A DNA stretch of 64,000 bases from Timema cristinae (taxonomy: Eukaryota; Arthropoda; Insecta; Phasmatodea; Timematidae): the NCBI GenBank assembly GCA_039000515.1, contig JBCFYV010011135.1:24420235-24484234 (forward strand), read 5' to 3'. How positions within the stretch are numbered: the first letter of the stretch is position 1; each line of letters starts with the position of its first letter. Made by a program: the position numbers and the translations under genes. Below, piece by piece: positions 1-10,019 of this stretch. Under the pieces are notes generated by a model. That model saw only the letters and a program-made list of their open reading frames with translations, was not told where the DNA came from and ran no database searches.

Positions 1-104
1 AGAAGGGGTCGGTGGTGTTGTCGCACCTCCGTGGGCGAAAGAATTTCACAATCATAAATGCCTCTAGAAGCTATTTGGAGCATTTTTTAATCTATAATAA
101 TAAA

Positions 105-287
105 ATTATTATTATTATTATCACCGCGTCTTACTACCCGTTCGGAGTTATACGCACTTACGCTAATGTGTAATGGTAGGGTGATTGTGAGATGAAATGG
201 AGCACCTACAGTTTAACGTGAAATCCGAAACCACGGTGGAGGCCTGACATTCCACACATTCACAAGTTGTGATTAATACTATAATAA
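105..287 (-). mobile_element. SINE family A, 5'-truncated
   Basis: The shared SINE tail is read on the minus strand (GCGGTGA after the conserved hairpin) with a (TTA)n run on its plus-strand left side. The copy keeps the tail, the middle body and the TGGTTTCGG hairpin region. It stops near the conserved CACAACTTGTGAATGTG segment, so the tRNA-like head is missing. Loss of the 5' end is expected from target-primed reverse transcription. Confidence 0.85.
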
Positions 288-292
288 TAAAA

Positions 293-603
293 GGAAGTGT
301 TTGTTTGTTTGTGTGCAATGCCCAGCCAAATCTACGGCACGCAGAGATATGAAAATTTTAACATAGGTGGACGGAGGGGGGTCCGAATGCACTTCGAAAT
401 CAGATTTTTAAATTTTTAATTAGTTTTTTTAAATAGGCTATTTCTAGAAAATTTTTGAAGAAAATATTTTTTATCTTGTTTAGAATTATGTTTCAGAGAT
501 AACGTTTCCATTTGAAATCTGGCACCATGGGGGGGGGGGGGGAGGGGCTTATATAATTCTTATACCACAGTGGGTCACGGGCAACGCCCTACGGGATTGC
601 TAG
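293..603 (+). mobile_element. Short interspersed non-LTR-like fragment
   Basis: The segment opens with GTTTGTTTGTTTG and closes with GGGCAACGCC followed by GCTAGTAA. This layout is typical of short non-LTR-derived insertions in invertebrate genomes. A run of about 14 G lies near 529-542. There is no open frame. The class is inferred from end motifs only. Confidence 0.4.
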
Positions 604-804
604 TAATTAATAAAGCAGAAACTTACTTAGCGCACTTCCCCTAAAATTCAAAAAATTGCGTAATGATTATTATATTTCATATTTTGAGTAAAACAACATT
701 TTCCCGGATTTTAGTTGTTTACCAAACTCCCGTTTTTTCCCCAGTCACTTCAAATTCCCGGCTAATTCCCGTTTTCCCTGATTTTCCCGAATTATAGACT
801 GAAT
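604..804. other. Intergenic, TTCCCG-rich
   Basis: No gene is visible. From about 700 to 795 the motif TTCCCG or TTTCCC recurs at short irregular spacing, which resembles a decayed internal repeat of a transposon. I cannot classify it. Confidence 0.35.
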
Positions 805-896
805 AGAAGTCTATATTCATCCTTACCAATTCCTAATCCATTAGCGTAAATAGTATACATAAGCGTATAATCCGAACGGGTAGTAAGACGCGGTGC

Positions 897-941
<45 letters not shown>

Positions 942-945
942 AAAC
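805..945 (+). mobile_element. SINE (B/C type), tail only, with (TAA)n
   Basis: Only the last part of the SINE is present: CCATTAGCGTAA, the palindrome CCGAACGGG, GTAGTAAGACGCGGTG and a (TAA)n run of about 15 units. The head is missing, so the family cannot be decided between B and C. The tail is close to the consensus. Confidence 0.85.
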
Positions 946-1362
946 TGTAGTTCATGAGCGACTGAGCTACTGAACTAGATAAATGAACTGCCCACTTGAA
1001 CGAAGTGAATCCAATTTGAGTAATTCCCAACAGTAATAAGTTCTGCCCACCAATAGATCACAATTCACACACGAAAAAAAGTGTTTATTTTTATGTCGTG
1101 TTTACCGCTTGGGATCCAAGCTTCCTTCCGAAAAATCCCCGGCGGTTCGCCGACTTGTGAATCACCGATTAGATCGCGAGCCAAACAAGCGTCTAAATAT
1201 AGAATGTAAATCTCTGACAGAAACCCAGTCAGCTGTTTTTCCACCGAACTCTGTATGATGCTGTAACCACAATACAATTTTTAATACGAAGCAATTTTTA
1301 GAAAATACACAGCTCCCCGGTTATGACGCCATTTGTTATACCACGGATTAGGATATATATAC

Positions 1363-1860
1363 AACTAGATAGCTGTTGCCCGCGGCTTTGCTCGCGTGGA
1401 AGTTGATTATATACAAATACGAAAATATACATATGTATTTACAGATTAATTTAAAATATTACGTTACGTTGATGACCATAACTTGACCTCAGATCAAAAA
1501 TAATGCAAGTCCGATACAAACTTTCACCCCTTTTTCATCCCTTATTAAATAAAATTTCCAAAATTCCTGAAACACGTATTTATTTGTTTTACGTCAATAA
1601 CCGAAATACAAAATTTTGTTTATGTAACTTTCAAAATGACGGACTTCATACATATTATCATACATATTATCATCCCCTATTTTGACCCCTTTGGGGTGGA
1701 ATTTTCTAAAATCCTTTCTTAGTGGGTGCCTACATAACAAAATGAATATACAGTCCGAATTTCATGCTTGTAGCCTTGATAGTTTGCGCTCGGCGATGAT
1801 GAATCAGTCAGTCAGTCAGTCAGTCAGTCAGTCAGGACATGTTATTTTATAAGTATAGAT
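1363..1860 (+). mobile_element. Non-LTR-like dispersed element, copy 1
   Basis: It begins TAGCTGTTGCCCGCGG and ends with (GTCA)n, GGACATGTTATTTTA and TAAGTATAGAT. Two more copies lie at 6384-6858 (minus) and 61339-61816 (plus), nearly identical over about 470 bp. The conserved TTCTTAGTGGGTGCCTAC and the GATGATGAATCAGTCAGT end look like the 3' region of an arthropod non-LTR element. The clade is uncertain. Short open frames inside are unrelated to function. Confidence 0.65.
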
Positions 1861-1861
1861 T

Positions 1862-1978
1862 ATTATTAGGTGTTCTGTCTTACGACAGGTCCATTCCTTT
1901 TGTCAATGAACTTAGACGGCCGATGAGCCCTGTCCTCTGCCTCCTCCTTCAGCTCTCAGAATTTGCTTCGTTCCTTTA
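1862..1978 (-). pseudogene. LINE C-terminus and 3' end (second half, split by MITE)
   Basis: On the minus strand the segment reads ELKEEAEDRAHRPSKFIDK and then NGPVVRQNT followed by a stop and (TAA)n. This is the end of a non-LTR retrotransposon ORF2 with one internal stop. The first half of the same reading lies at 2769-2905, and a 790 bp element separates them. The DNA end GTCGTAAGAC...CACCTAATAATAAT resembles the SINE tails of this window. Confidence 0.7.
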
Positions 1979-2768
1979 AGGGCCGGTCTTATGACAACCG
2001 GATAAATATTGCTATCGGGATGTTAAAGTTGGCGACCAGATAAAGGTTATCAGACACACTAATATTTTACGCGTATAATTAACTGAATTTATCTGCCGGA
2101 TAGCTGTCTGTAGGATAAATATATTTTTATGCAGAAAATGCAAGGTTGGTACGGCTTTTACTGGCACGCGCATGCGTATAGACCCTGCTGCTACCGCTAC
2201 AACCTGGCTAGTGGCTACAACGCTCAACATTTGTTAAATAATGGCGGCTAAACGAGTGCGAGGAAACAGCTGGCGTCACGTGGGCGCAGAAGATAGGTTG
2301 TCTTGCAAGTGTTAATTTCGATGTCTGCCAAAATGTGGTCAATATTTTGTTACAATGTTTACAAAATATCATTTATTGTACTCACACTTAAAGAATTTGT
2401 TCTTATATAACTATAACTCTACAAATAGCTTGTCAGTTTATATAAAAGTGTGAATTAAATATTCTAACTTTATATAGTTAGAGCCCGGGCCTGTGCTTAC
2501 TAAACACGTGAACCAAGATTTTAACCTAAAAATAGATTCTGATTGGAGAAACCTCTTGAAAAACAATGCGTTACTGTGGTAACGCCCATTTTAACTTTTC
2601 AGATAAAAGTTAACAGGTACTTTAGACCTTCCGATAAAAATGTGATGGATAAATACATTTTATCTGGCAGATAAATTCTATATGGCAGTCATAAGACGCA
2701 CTTTTTTAACTTATCGATAAGATACAAGTATTTATCTTCCAGATTAATATTTATCCAGGGATCGGCCC
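1979..2768. mobile_element. TA-flanked MITE inserted in a LINE
   Basis: The ends are imperfect inverted repeats: GGGCCGGTC followed by GGATAAATATT on the left, and the complement of GGGGCCGATC followed by GGATAAATATT on the right. The flanks give TA on both sides (ccttTA and TAgtta). Removing the element restores a continuous LINE C-terminal reading, which supports these borders. It has no transposase and a high AT content. A TA target suggests mobilisation by a Tc1/mariner-type transposase, by inference. Confidence 0.65.
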
Positions 2769-2905
2769 CTAGTTATTCAATAATTTGAATCATCCTCCTT
2801 CCTAAGCTCCTCTTTCCCTCAACCTTTCCTTCTGTGACGTAATGCGGAAAAGAGTTACTCCTAAATATGTGCCCGATCCAGTTGTGCCAAGGAATTACAT
2901 CCAAT
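2769..2905 (-). pseudogene. LINE C-terminus (first half)
   Basis: The minus strand reads NWIGHIFRSNSFPHYV, then a basic GKVEGKRSLGRRMIQIIE stretch, a recognisable C-terminal region of a LINE ORF2 protein. A sister copy at 52615-52880 reads GHILRRNCLLHD. The reading continues into 1862-1978 once the MITE is removed. No reverse transcriptase catalytic domain is present, so the copy is 5'-truncated and dead. Confidence 0.7.
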
Positions 2906-2931
2906 ATATTATATATTTATTTAGCACCGCG

Positions 2932-3153
2932 CTTTACAATCTGGTCGGGTTATACGCTTATGAACTAACTACGCTAATAGGTTAAGGATAAGGAAGGTTG
3001 AATTTTTTAGAGGAAGTGTATCCGAATTGGCGTGGAAGGAGACTGTAAAAACCATTGAAAAAACTCACCCAACCGGGATTCGAGCCCCGATATCATCGGT
3101 AGTCTAGTGTATTGAGAGTGATTGGCTTAGACCATGTGGCCACCTAAGCAGGT
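2932..3153 (-). mobile_element. SINE family C, near full length
   Basis: The tail begins at GCACCGCG on the plus strand. The head ends with the complement of ACCTGCTTAGGTGGCCACATGG, shortened here to TGGCCACATGG. The B-box-like complement of GGGGCTCGAATCC is visible. The (TAA)n tail is degenerate. Confidence 0.8.
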
Positions 3154-3380
3154 AATTCTGATACACCACGTGTTTTCTTTATCCCTGTGCTTTTGAAAGA
3201 AAAATAGGATTTTCAAAATAAATATTCTAATATGAAAAAAAAAGTACTGGAAAGTGATAAAAAATAAATTTGTTGAATATTTTTTATGTTGATTTATTTT
3301 ATTACTTTTATAAAAAAAAACTGTTGATATTACCTAGTGTAAAAATTTAAATTAACCTAATTACTCAAGGAATATTTGAT

Positions 3381-3625
3381 TACCGCTTCAGTGACCGCAT
3401 GGTCTAAGGCGCTACTCTGACAGTGGACTAGACAGCCGATGACAAGACCGAGGTTCGATTCCAGGCTGGCTGTACTGAAGGTTTTTTTTTTCCAAAATGT
3501 TTCCCCACTCTATCTCCACGTAAATGCGGGTACATTTCCTCTAAATATAACCTCCTTAATCCTTAAAACCATTGACGTAATTCTTACATAAGCGTATAAT
3601 CCGAAGAGTGGTAGACGTGGTGTTA
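3381..3625 (+). mobile_element. SINE family C, full length
   Basis: The head ACCGCATGGTCTAAGGCGC is an A-box-like region and GGTTCGATTCC is a perfect B box, so the head derives from a tRNA gene. The body carries CCACTCTATCTCCACG and the tail ends GTAGACGTGGTGTT. The palindrome is damaged (CCGAAGAGTGG). No protein is encoded. Confidence 0.85.
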
Positions 3626-3665
3626 AAAATTTATTTGATTTATTTTGATATAAAATCTTTTGTTA

Positions 3666-3946
3666 TATTATTATTATTTTAGCACGCGTCTTACTGCCCG
3701 TTCGGGTTAACCACTTACGCTAATGTGTAATGGTAGGGTGATTTGAGATGAAATGGAGGACCTACAGTTTAACGTGGGATCCGAACCACGGTGGAGGCCT
3801 GGCATTACCCACATTCACAAGATTGTGTCTTGTCAGAGGTGAAGGAAGGGTTTGGTAATCAGATAAATCTGTGCCGGGACCGAGGATTGAACCCCGGACC
3901 ACCAGCACAGAAATCTGACACCTTACTCCTAGACCACCAGGTCACC
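3666..3946 (-). mobile_element. SINE family A, full length
   Basis: This is a near-complete A copy. On the minus strand it runs from GGTGACCTGGTGGTCTAGG (A-box side) through GGGGTTCAATCC (B box), the Cys-less body, the second T-arm-like hairpin GTGGTTCGGATCCCAC, and the common tail with (TAA)n. The open frame across it is incidental. Confidence 0.9.
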
Positions 3947-4129
3947 TTTTGTTATAAACTGCAACTATGTATGTTTTAACTGACAGTACGTTTACTCCCC
4001 CCTCTCCCCCGTCCTTTAAGCCACCACAACCCTGCCTCACTCTAAATGAGGCTGAGCTCCGAAAGAAATATAAATCTCATCCCGCTGTTGCGTAAATCAG
4101 TCATTTAAAAATAGCCGACCACGCGAAAA

Positions 4130-4318
4130 AAATCGTTTCGAAACCGAAACCAGTTTTTAAAACAAGAACTCACGTCCTCGTTCCTGATTGGTCCAAAGGA
4201 CTCTCGGAAGGCGCCACACGATCATGAATGAGATAGGACACCGGTTAAGTTTGGTAGCAAGGATAGTGTGCAGACATTTGAGATACGAAAAAAGATCAGA
4301 GCCGATTACTTTTATTGT
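4130..4318. repeat. Dispersed repeat with inverted CCAAT box
   Basis: The segment with GTTTCGAAACC, CTGATTGGTCC and GATCATGAATGAGA recurs at about 5790-5900 with the same order of motifs. It precedes the MITE at 4319. No coding sequence is visible. It may be part of a larger element whose other portions diverged. Confidence 0.45.
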
Positions 4319-4810
4319 AGCGCACAAGCTCAGAACAGAAACGTGGTCACGTGACGAGCTCTAAGCCAATCTCAAAGATTTATCGCCTCATTCTACGCGA
4401 GCTGTTCCGCTAAACTTCAACTAATCTTTACTTTGTCCGCTCTGCCTGAGATGTTCGTCACGGGAGAACCAATCGGATCTCAGAACAAACCATCTCAAAT
4501 CAGTGCGCATGCGCTGTAGAGCTAGAAGCGAGCAGACAGCTTTGTTGTCGTTGTGAGGAGATTTGAAATAACCCGTTAATGTAAAGCGTGTGTATCGATG
4601 TATTGGATTGTGTCACGACACAGCGTTATAATTTGAAAACATACATCGGGAGAATGATCTAGAATATATATTTATCCACTAGAAAATAAAATAAGTTTGT
4701 ATGTAGTCAGCTGTTTTAAGTTAGCGTTGCAATGCATCATGGTAAACATACGTGTGTGAATTACTGCCTCACTCAGGTATATTCTGTTTCTATTTTCGAC
4801 GAACATGTAG
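4319..4810 (+). mobile_element. 500-bp TIR MITE ('CACGTG' MITE), copy 1
   Basis: This copy matches 33681-34160 (minus) and 53913-54418 (plus) over most of its length. It carries the palindrome TCACGTGA at 4347 and GCGCATGCGC at 4505, which match an E box and an NRF1 site. The 5' terminus is less well preserved here. The better copies end in inverted repeats with GATTCACACG. There is no coding capacity. Confidence 0.7.
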
Positions 4811-4822
4811 TTTTTTTTTTAC

Positions 4823-5062
4823 TATCACCGCGTCTTACTACCGGCTCAGATTATACACATATTTGATAATTACTCTAATGGGATACGGATTAGGAAAGGA
4901 AACACTTTTAGAGGAAGTACACCCGCATTTGCGTGAAGGAAGTGTGTAAACACACTTAGAAAAAAAACTCGGTAGAACCGACCGGGGTTTTAATTTTCGA
5001 ACTCCCCGTCTTCAACAGACCAATCTAACACAAACGTGACGCCTTGGACCATTTCAACCCCG
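4823..5062 (-). mobile_element. SINE family C, degenerate
   Basis: The tail ATCACCGCGTCTTACTACC is followed by a body that ends near GACGCCTTGGACCAT, the complement of the A-box region. The head is diverged. It lies tail to tail with neither neighbour; the next SINE (5086) is on the plus strand, so the two heads face each other. Confidence 0.75.
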
Positions 5063-5085
5063 AAATGGGTTTAGAAAAATCTATT

Positions 5086-5325
5086 AGATCGGTGGTCACG
5101 TGGTACAAAGCGCTAATATCGTGTTGGACTAGACTTTCATAGACGGGGAGATTGAGGTTCGAATCTCGTTGGGGTGAACTGGGTGGTGGTCTTTCCCTAA
5201 ATGGTTTTCCACTCTCCCTCCACGCAAATTCGGGCTCACTCCATATTAAAACTTCCCAAACCTAAACCATTAGCGTAATTACTACTTATGGGTATACCCC
5301 AAACGGGTAGTAAGATGCGGTGCTA
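5086..5325 (+). mobile_element. SINE family C
   Basis: Its head GGTGGTCACGTGGTACAAAG and B box GGTTCGAATCTC are followed by the C body and the tail AAACGGGTAGTAAGATGCGG. A poly(T) stretch replaces the (TAA)n. Confidence 0.85.
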
Positions 5326-5398
5326 TTTTTTTTTTTTAGTTGTCAATACCTGTAAGAAACACTAACATTTTATTTTTACTAACGTCTTATCTTTATTT

Positions 5399-5660
5399 AC
5401 CCGCCTCGGTGGCTAGTTGGCTAACGCGCTTGTCGTGTTGAGCTCGACTGATGAGGACGGGGAGATCGAGGTTCGAATCTCGGTCGGGTGAACTGGGAGT
5501 GGTTTTTCCTAAATGTTTTTCCACTCTCCCTCCACGCAAATGCGGGTTCACTTCCTATAATTCAACCTTCCAATTCCTAATCCATTAGCGTAATTAGTAC
5601 TTAAAGCGTATAACCCGAACGGGTAGTAAGACGCAGTGCTAAATATTATTATTATTATTA
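5399..5660 (+). mobile_element. SINE family B, full length
   Basis: The head CCCGCCTCGGTGGC, then GTTGGCTAACGCGCTTG and GAGGTTCGAATCTCGG, is tRNA-derived and differs from the C head in the anticodon-side region (GTTGAGCTCGACTG). The body and tail are shared with C, including the intact palindrome CCCGAACGGG and ACGCAGTGC, then (ATT)n. Confidence 0.9.
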
Positions 5661-5789
5661 TCTTTATTGACCGTCAAAATTAATTGGTCTGTATTTTCTA
5701 AAAAAAAGTGTCTTCACAAAAAAAAATATTCTACTATACTAAATTATTCAATGAAATATCCATCCACAACTTCACTTTGAAAGGTGTAA

Positions 5790-6240
5790 AACAAATGTTT
5801 CGAAACCAGAACCAGTTTAAAAAAAAAACGCCCAAGTACACGCCTTCGTTTGATTGGTCCTTTAGCCTCTGTTATGCAAACAAGAGATCATGAATGAGAA
5901 GAGAAAGTTAAAAACTTTATAAAGAAGAGGAGGGGAGGGATGGAGGGAGGAGGTAAAGTTTACCTTGACCGTCTTCCGCTCCTCCGGGCGTTGAACCCTG
6001 AGAAAAGACGAGGCTCCATATCCGGTAGGTTTCAAACGCAGCCGTCAGGCTGTATACTCGATTTGCTCGTTGGGGCTCCGCCCCAAACCCTCGGTGGGTT
6101 TTCTTTGCGAGTGTATAAAATTAATGTAATTCCAGAGCAGTTTTTGATAGGTCTTACCGTTTAGCCACAAGAGACCCACAAAGAAAGGTCCGCACCGACT
6201 TTAAGGTTGCTCCGCCATTTTGATTTTTTTCGAGGGTTAG
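5790..6240. other. Unclassified segment with GGGGCTCCGCCCC hairpin
   Basis: The first 110 bp repeat the 4130-4318 segment. After a purine-rich run (5917-5955) comes a GC-richer part with the self-complementary motif GGGGCTCCGCCCC near 6080. Similar hairpins occur in invertebrate transposon ends. The 74-codon open frame here has no recognisable domain. Confidence 0.35.
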
Positions 6241-6383
6241 AAATTGATTTTTTTAACTTTTTTTTGTAATTTTCCCGTCAGTTACAGGCTATAAACTATA
6301 AGTTTGCCAAATGTCAAGTTTCTAGCTCATCTGGAAGTTGGTAAACATTAATGTCAGTGAGTGAGTCAGCTTTATAGTCGTAT

Positions 6384-6858
6384 ATCTATACTTATAAAAT
6401 AACATGTCCTGACTGACTGACTGATTCATCATCGCCGAGCGCAAACTATCAAGGCTACAAGCATGAAATTCGGACTGTATATTCATTTTGTTATGTAGGC
6501 ACCCACTAAGAAAGGATTTTAGAAAATTCCACCCCAAAGGGGTCAAAATAGGGGTGATATATGTCTGATAATATGTATGAGAGTCCGTCATTTTGAAAGT
6601 TACATAAACAAAATTTTGTATTTCGGTTATTGACGTTAAAACAAAAAATACGTGTTTCAGGAATTTTGGAAATTTTATTTAATAAGGGATGAAAAAGGGG
6701 GTGAAAGTTTGTATCGGACTTGCATTATTTTTGATCTGAGGTCAAGTTATAGTCATCAACGTAACGTAATATTTTAAATTAATCTGTAAATACATATGTA
6801 TATTTTCGTATTTGTATATAATCAACTTCCATGCGAGCAAAGCCGCGGGCAACAGCTA
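6384..6858 (-). mobile_element. Non-LTR-like dispersed element, copy 2
   Basis: This is an inverted copy of 1363-1860. The left edge is the complement of TAAGTATAGAT and the right edge the complement of AGCTGTTGCCCGCGG. The (GTCA)n tract is shorter than in copy 1. The high identity of the three copies suggests recent activity of the family. Confidence 0.65.
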
Positions 6859-7005
6859 TTAATGTATATTTGTTAAAGAGGCCGCCAATGAACAATAGAC
6901 GCATTTTTACAATTAACGACGTCGCCTACTGGGGAGATTTCAAAGTTTTTTTTTTATAGCGAAGCGGGTTGCATCTTAGCTTGACGCACCTTAAAGAGTA
7001 TAAAT

Positions 7006-8063
7006 CAGGGGTCCCAAACCCTACGCCCGCCGAGACTTTTGTGCCTGCCCGCCACTTTTTGACTAATAATTATAATCTGTCACTTTCCTGCCAAAAAATC
7101 AAATTTTTGCTTATCTCCAGGTATGCTGTTCTCAAGAAGTTGGTGATTGAAAGACCCCCCCCCCCCCTCCCCCCCTCTTTCCAATCCCTCCTTCTCATTC
7201 CTCTTTCTTTGCGGGCTCATTTTCAAAATTTACTTTATTACTCAGAACTATCACTAATAATCATAATCACTAATATCATACTAATACTTCTATTTTCTTT
7301 GTAAATATCTTGTCATAGATCTACCCAGCTTTGTTGTCTGAATAAACACAGAATAAATATATATTTTTAAAATGTACCTCAGCATCAAAATGGTGGTGAG
7401 TAGTTAAATTATTTCCTTGTGTATTTATTTTAGTCTTGTTAAAACCGTAAACAAAGCAGTTTTAAATTTTTTTTTATTGACATTGACTTTTGGTTTGGTA
7501 AAAATTGTTTCAATTATTTAAACTGGTTTTGGACTAACTTTTCCTGAATACCATTTGCGTTATTTTATATGCGAATTAAAAAAAAATTCATCTTTAACTC
7601 ACAACTTTTTTAAATATGTATTTTTGTGTGTGTGTTATTTGCATTATAAATTATGTTCGGCTATAAATTTAGTTATTATTATTTATTATTATTAATTATT
7701 AATTATTAGCGCCGCGTCTTACTACCCGTTCGGGTTATACGCACTTATGCTAATGTGTAATGGTAGGGTGATTGTGAGATGAAATGGAGGACCTACAGTT
7801 TAACGTGGAATCCGAACCACGGTGGAGGCCTGGCATTCCTCACATTCACAAGATGTCTTGTCAGAGGTAGAAGGAAGGGTTTGGTAATCAGATAAATCTG
7901 TGCCGGGACCGAGGATTGAACCCCGGCCGCCAGCATAGAAGTCTGACACCTTACCCTAGACCACAAGGTCACCTAAATTTAGTTGAAAAAGTAATTGGTG
8001 CCCGCCGCACTACCGTTAATTTTGAATGTGCTCTAATGTACAAAAAGGTTGAGGGGACCTCTG
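7006..8063. mobile_element. hAT-like element with nested SINE A
   Basis: The left end CAGGGGTCCCAAAC and the right end GGTTGAGGGGACCTCTG are imperfect inverted repeats of the form common in hAT elements. The flanking 8-mers (GTATAAAT and GTCTAAGC) match poorly, so the borders are tentative. A SINE A sits at 7690-7973. The remaining sequence has poly-C (7156-7175) and no transposase frame. Confidence 0.5.
7690..7973 (-). mobile_element. SINE family A, full length, nested
   Basis: Complete A copy in reverse orientation, from (TTA)n and GCGCCGCGTC on the left to CACAAGGTCACC on the right. It lies in the hAT-like element and is therefore younger than it. Confidence 0.9.
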
Positions 8064-8322
8064 GTCTAAGCACGTTCATACTTGGACACTAATGTACAAA
8101 ATAGAAAATAGGTCTCTAGCTGATAACACTTCCCCTCTTCCGCTACGAGTTTACACACCAAATTTGCTATTTTCGCCTTGAAAATATTGACCTGTTTTTT
8201 AAAATTAGCTTTTTTCTTGTTACTTATTTTAGATATACATTTGCTTCCACTGACTTTTTTTAATTATTTATATCCTGGCAGGAAGACTCCTACGGGACAT
8301 TTTGGTGACCAAGACATATAGC

Positions 8323-8748
8323 CAGAGGTTCCGAAATTGTGCGTCGCGACGCTATGGGGTGACGCCGGTCTTATACCGGGGTGTTATGGCTATAAGCTAA
8401 AACCTATAATGTATATTTTCATTTTTAAACGTTAGTGGAAAAGTAAAATGAAATCATAAAATACAGACTGAGATGTTTCGCCATTATTAACAAACTAAGT
8501 TTAACATGAAATCATGTACAACGAAAATATGTAGACTCTAATTCTTCTTATTCAATTTTGTAATTTGGTTCTAATTTTGTATTTTTACTTTTAAAAGAAT
8601 ACAAGCTAGTTATGTAAATGACTAATTTTTTTTAATGCTTCCAAATCGAATTTGAACAATTTTTTAAAAAATATTAGGTACAGGGGTGTCACACGGAAAA
8701 TCTGACATGTGACGTGTGACGAGGTCTCAAAAATTTTGGGAATCCCTG
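8323..8748. mobile_element. hAT-like MITE
   Basis: The ends CAGAGGTTCCGAAATT (left) and the complement of CAGGGATTCCCAAAATTT (right) form an imperfect terminal inverted repeat of hAT type. No clear 8-bp duplication is seen. There is no coding sequence. Confidence 0.5.
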
Positions 8749-9129
8749 GTCTTTAAGTTGTAGATGATTTATAAAATATATGTTTACAAAAAAAATTTTT
8801 TTTGACACTGTAGGAATATTTTTAGAATTATTAAATAATTTCTATTTTTTATTTCAACGTTATATCTTTTAAAACTCGCTGAATAAAATGTAAATTCATT
8901 AACATAAGAATTTATTTCTTCACCTGCCATGACGTCACAGCCTAGGCAGGTCCATAACACCCGTATAATACAGATATACAAATATTTAACCAATTTAAAA
9001 TCCCTCTTCTTTGTATTTTACCATATGATTATATGTAAATTAAACTAGATTAGAGTAACTGTAGCCGAATTTAAGCAAATGTAGATACAGTTCCTCCATA
9101 TTATACCTTCCTAATACCGTTGTTAATAA
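8749..9129. other. Intergenic, nothing recognised
   Basis: AT-rich sequence. The 69-codon minus-strand frame (8784-8993) has low-complexity composition, no start context and no motif, so I do not call it. Confidence 0.6.
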
Positions 9130-9369
9130 TATTATTAGCACCACGTATTACTAACCGTTCGGGTTATACGCTTTAAGTACTAATTACGCTAATGGATTAG
9201 GAATTGGGAAGGTTGAGTTGAGAGGAAGTGAACCCGCATTTGCGTGGAAAAACCATTTAGGAAAAACCCCCCCAGTTCACGCAACCGAGATTCGAACCTT
9301 GTATCCCCGTCCTCAGCAGTTGAGCTCAACACGACTAGCGCGTTAGCCAACTATGCCACCGAGGCGGGT
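9130..9369 (-). mobile_element. SINE family B, full length
   Basis: Reverse-oriented copy from (TTA) and GCACCACG on the left to CCACCGAGGCGGGTT on the right. The body, the palindrome ACCGTTCGGGT and the B-box complement GAGATTCGAACC are all visible. Confidence 0.88.
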
Positions 9370-9444
9370 TATACCGTTGTTATTTGTGTAAATATGCGAA
9401 TAGCTTGGACGGATATTAGAAAGCTAACACGCAATTATTTAAAT

Positions 9445-9472
9445 ATATTATATATATATATATATATATAAT
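9445..9472. repeat. (TA)n microsatellite
   Basis: A run of about 11 TA units, uninterrupted. Confidence 0.9.
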
Positions 9473-9689
9473 TATAAGCCTTGCACCGCATCGAACTACC
9501 CGACCGGTTGCCATATAGATTTTTCATAAATACCTATTTGTAGATACTATTTTTAAGTTCTATACACCAAAATTACTAGAGTGATATTTATTATATCTAT
9601 TTAAAAAACTAAATATAAAAAATAGTTCGTATTTTTAATGGATAAAATGGATTTTAGGAATGTTATTTCTGTAATACCTAGAAATGGTT

Positions 9690-9830
9690 CTCTAATGTAA
9701 ACATTGACACATCGATGGTTCACATTGCTGCCGCTAGGTGAGCGCTGACTCAGCCGCTGGCGACACACTGTGGCTTTCCTGCGAACTAGTTACACACGGC
9801 ACAGCAACAGTCAGACTGATTTAGCTAGAT
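9690..9830. other. Unique, GC-balanced segment
   Basis: About 140 bp with near-balanced composition, including CCGCTAGGTGAGCGCTG and GCCGCTGGCGACAC. It has no clear frame or splice-site pair. It could be a regulatory or exonic remnant, but nothing decides this. Confidence 0.25.
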
Positions 9831-10019
9831 ATTATTATTAATTATTATTATTATTATGGAGCTTTAGGACGGTTGTAAACATTACTTAAACAACCGTCAC
9901 ATATTCATACGTCAAGTTATGTTATCTGCAGCTGTCACATTTAATAGATATTATCAATAGACTACATATTATAAAATAGCACAATGATATAAGAAAATGT
10001 TATCTTTTAGTTTATTCCC

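Noticed and set aside
5440..5480. CTGATGAGGACGGGGAG as a hammerhead core
   Set aside because: It is part of the tRNA-like SINE head; other copies read CTGCTGAGGACGG and no GAAAC strand follows.
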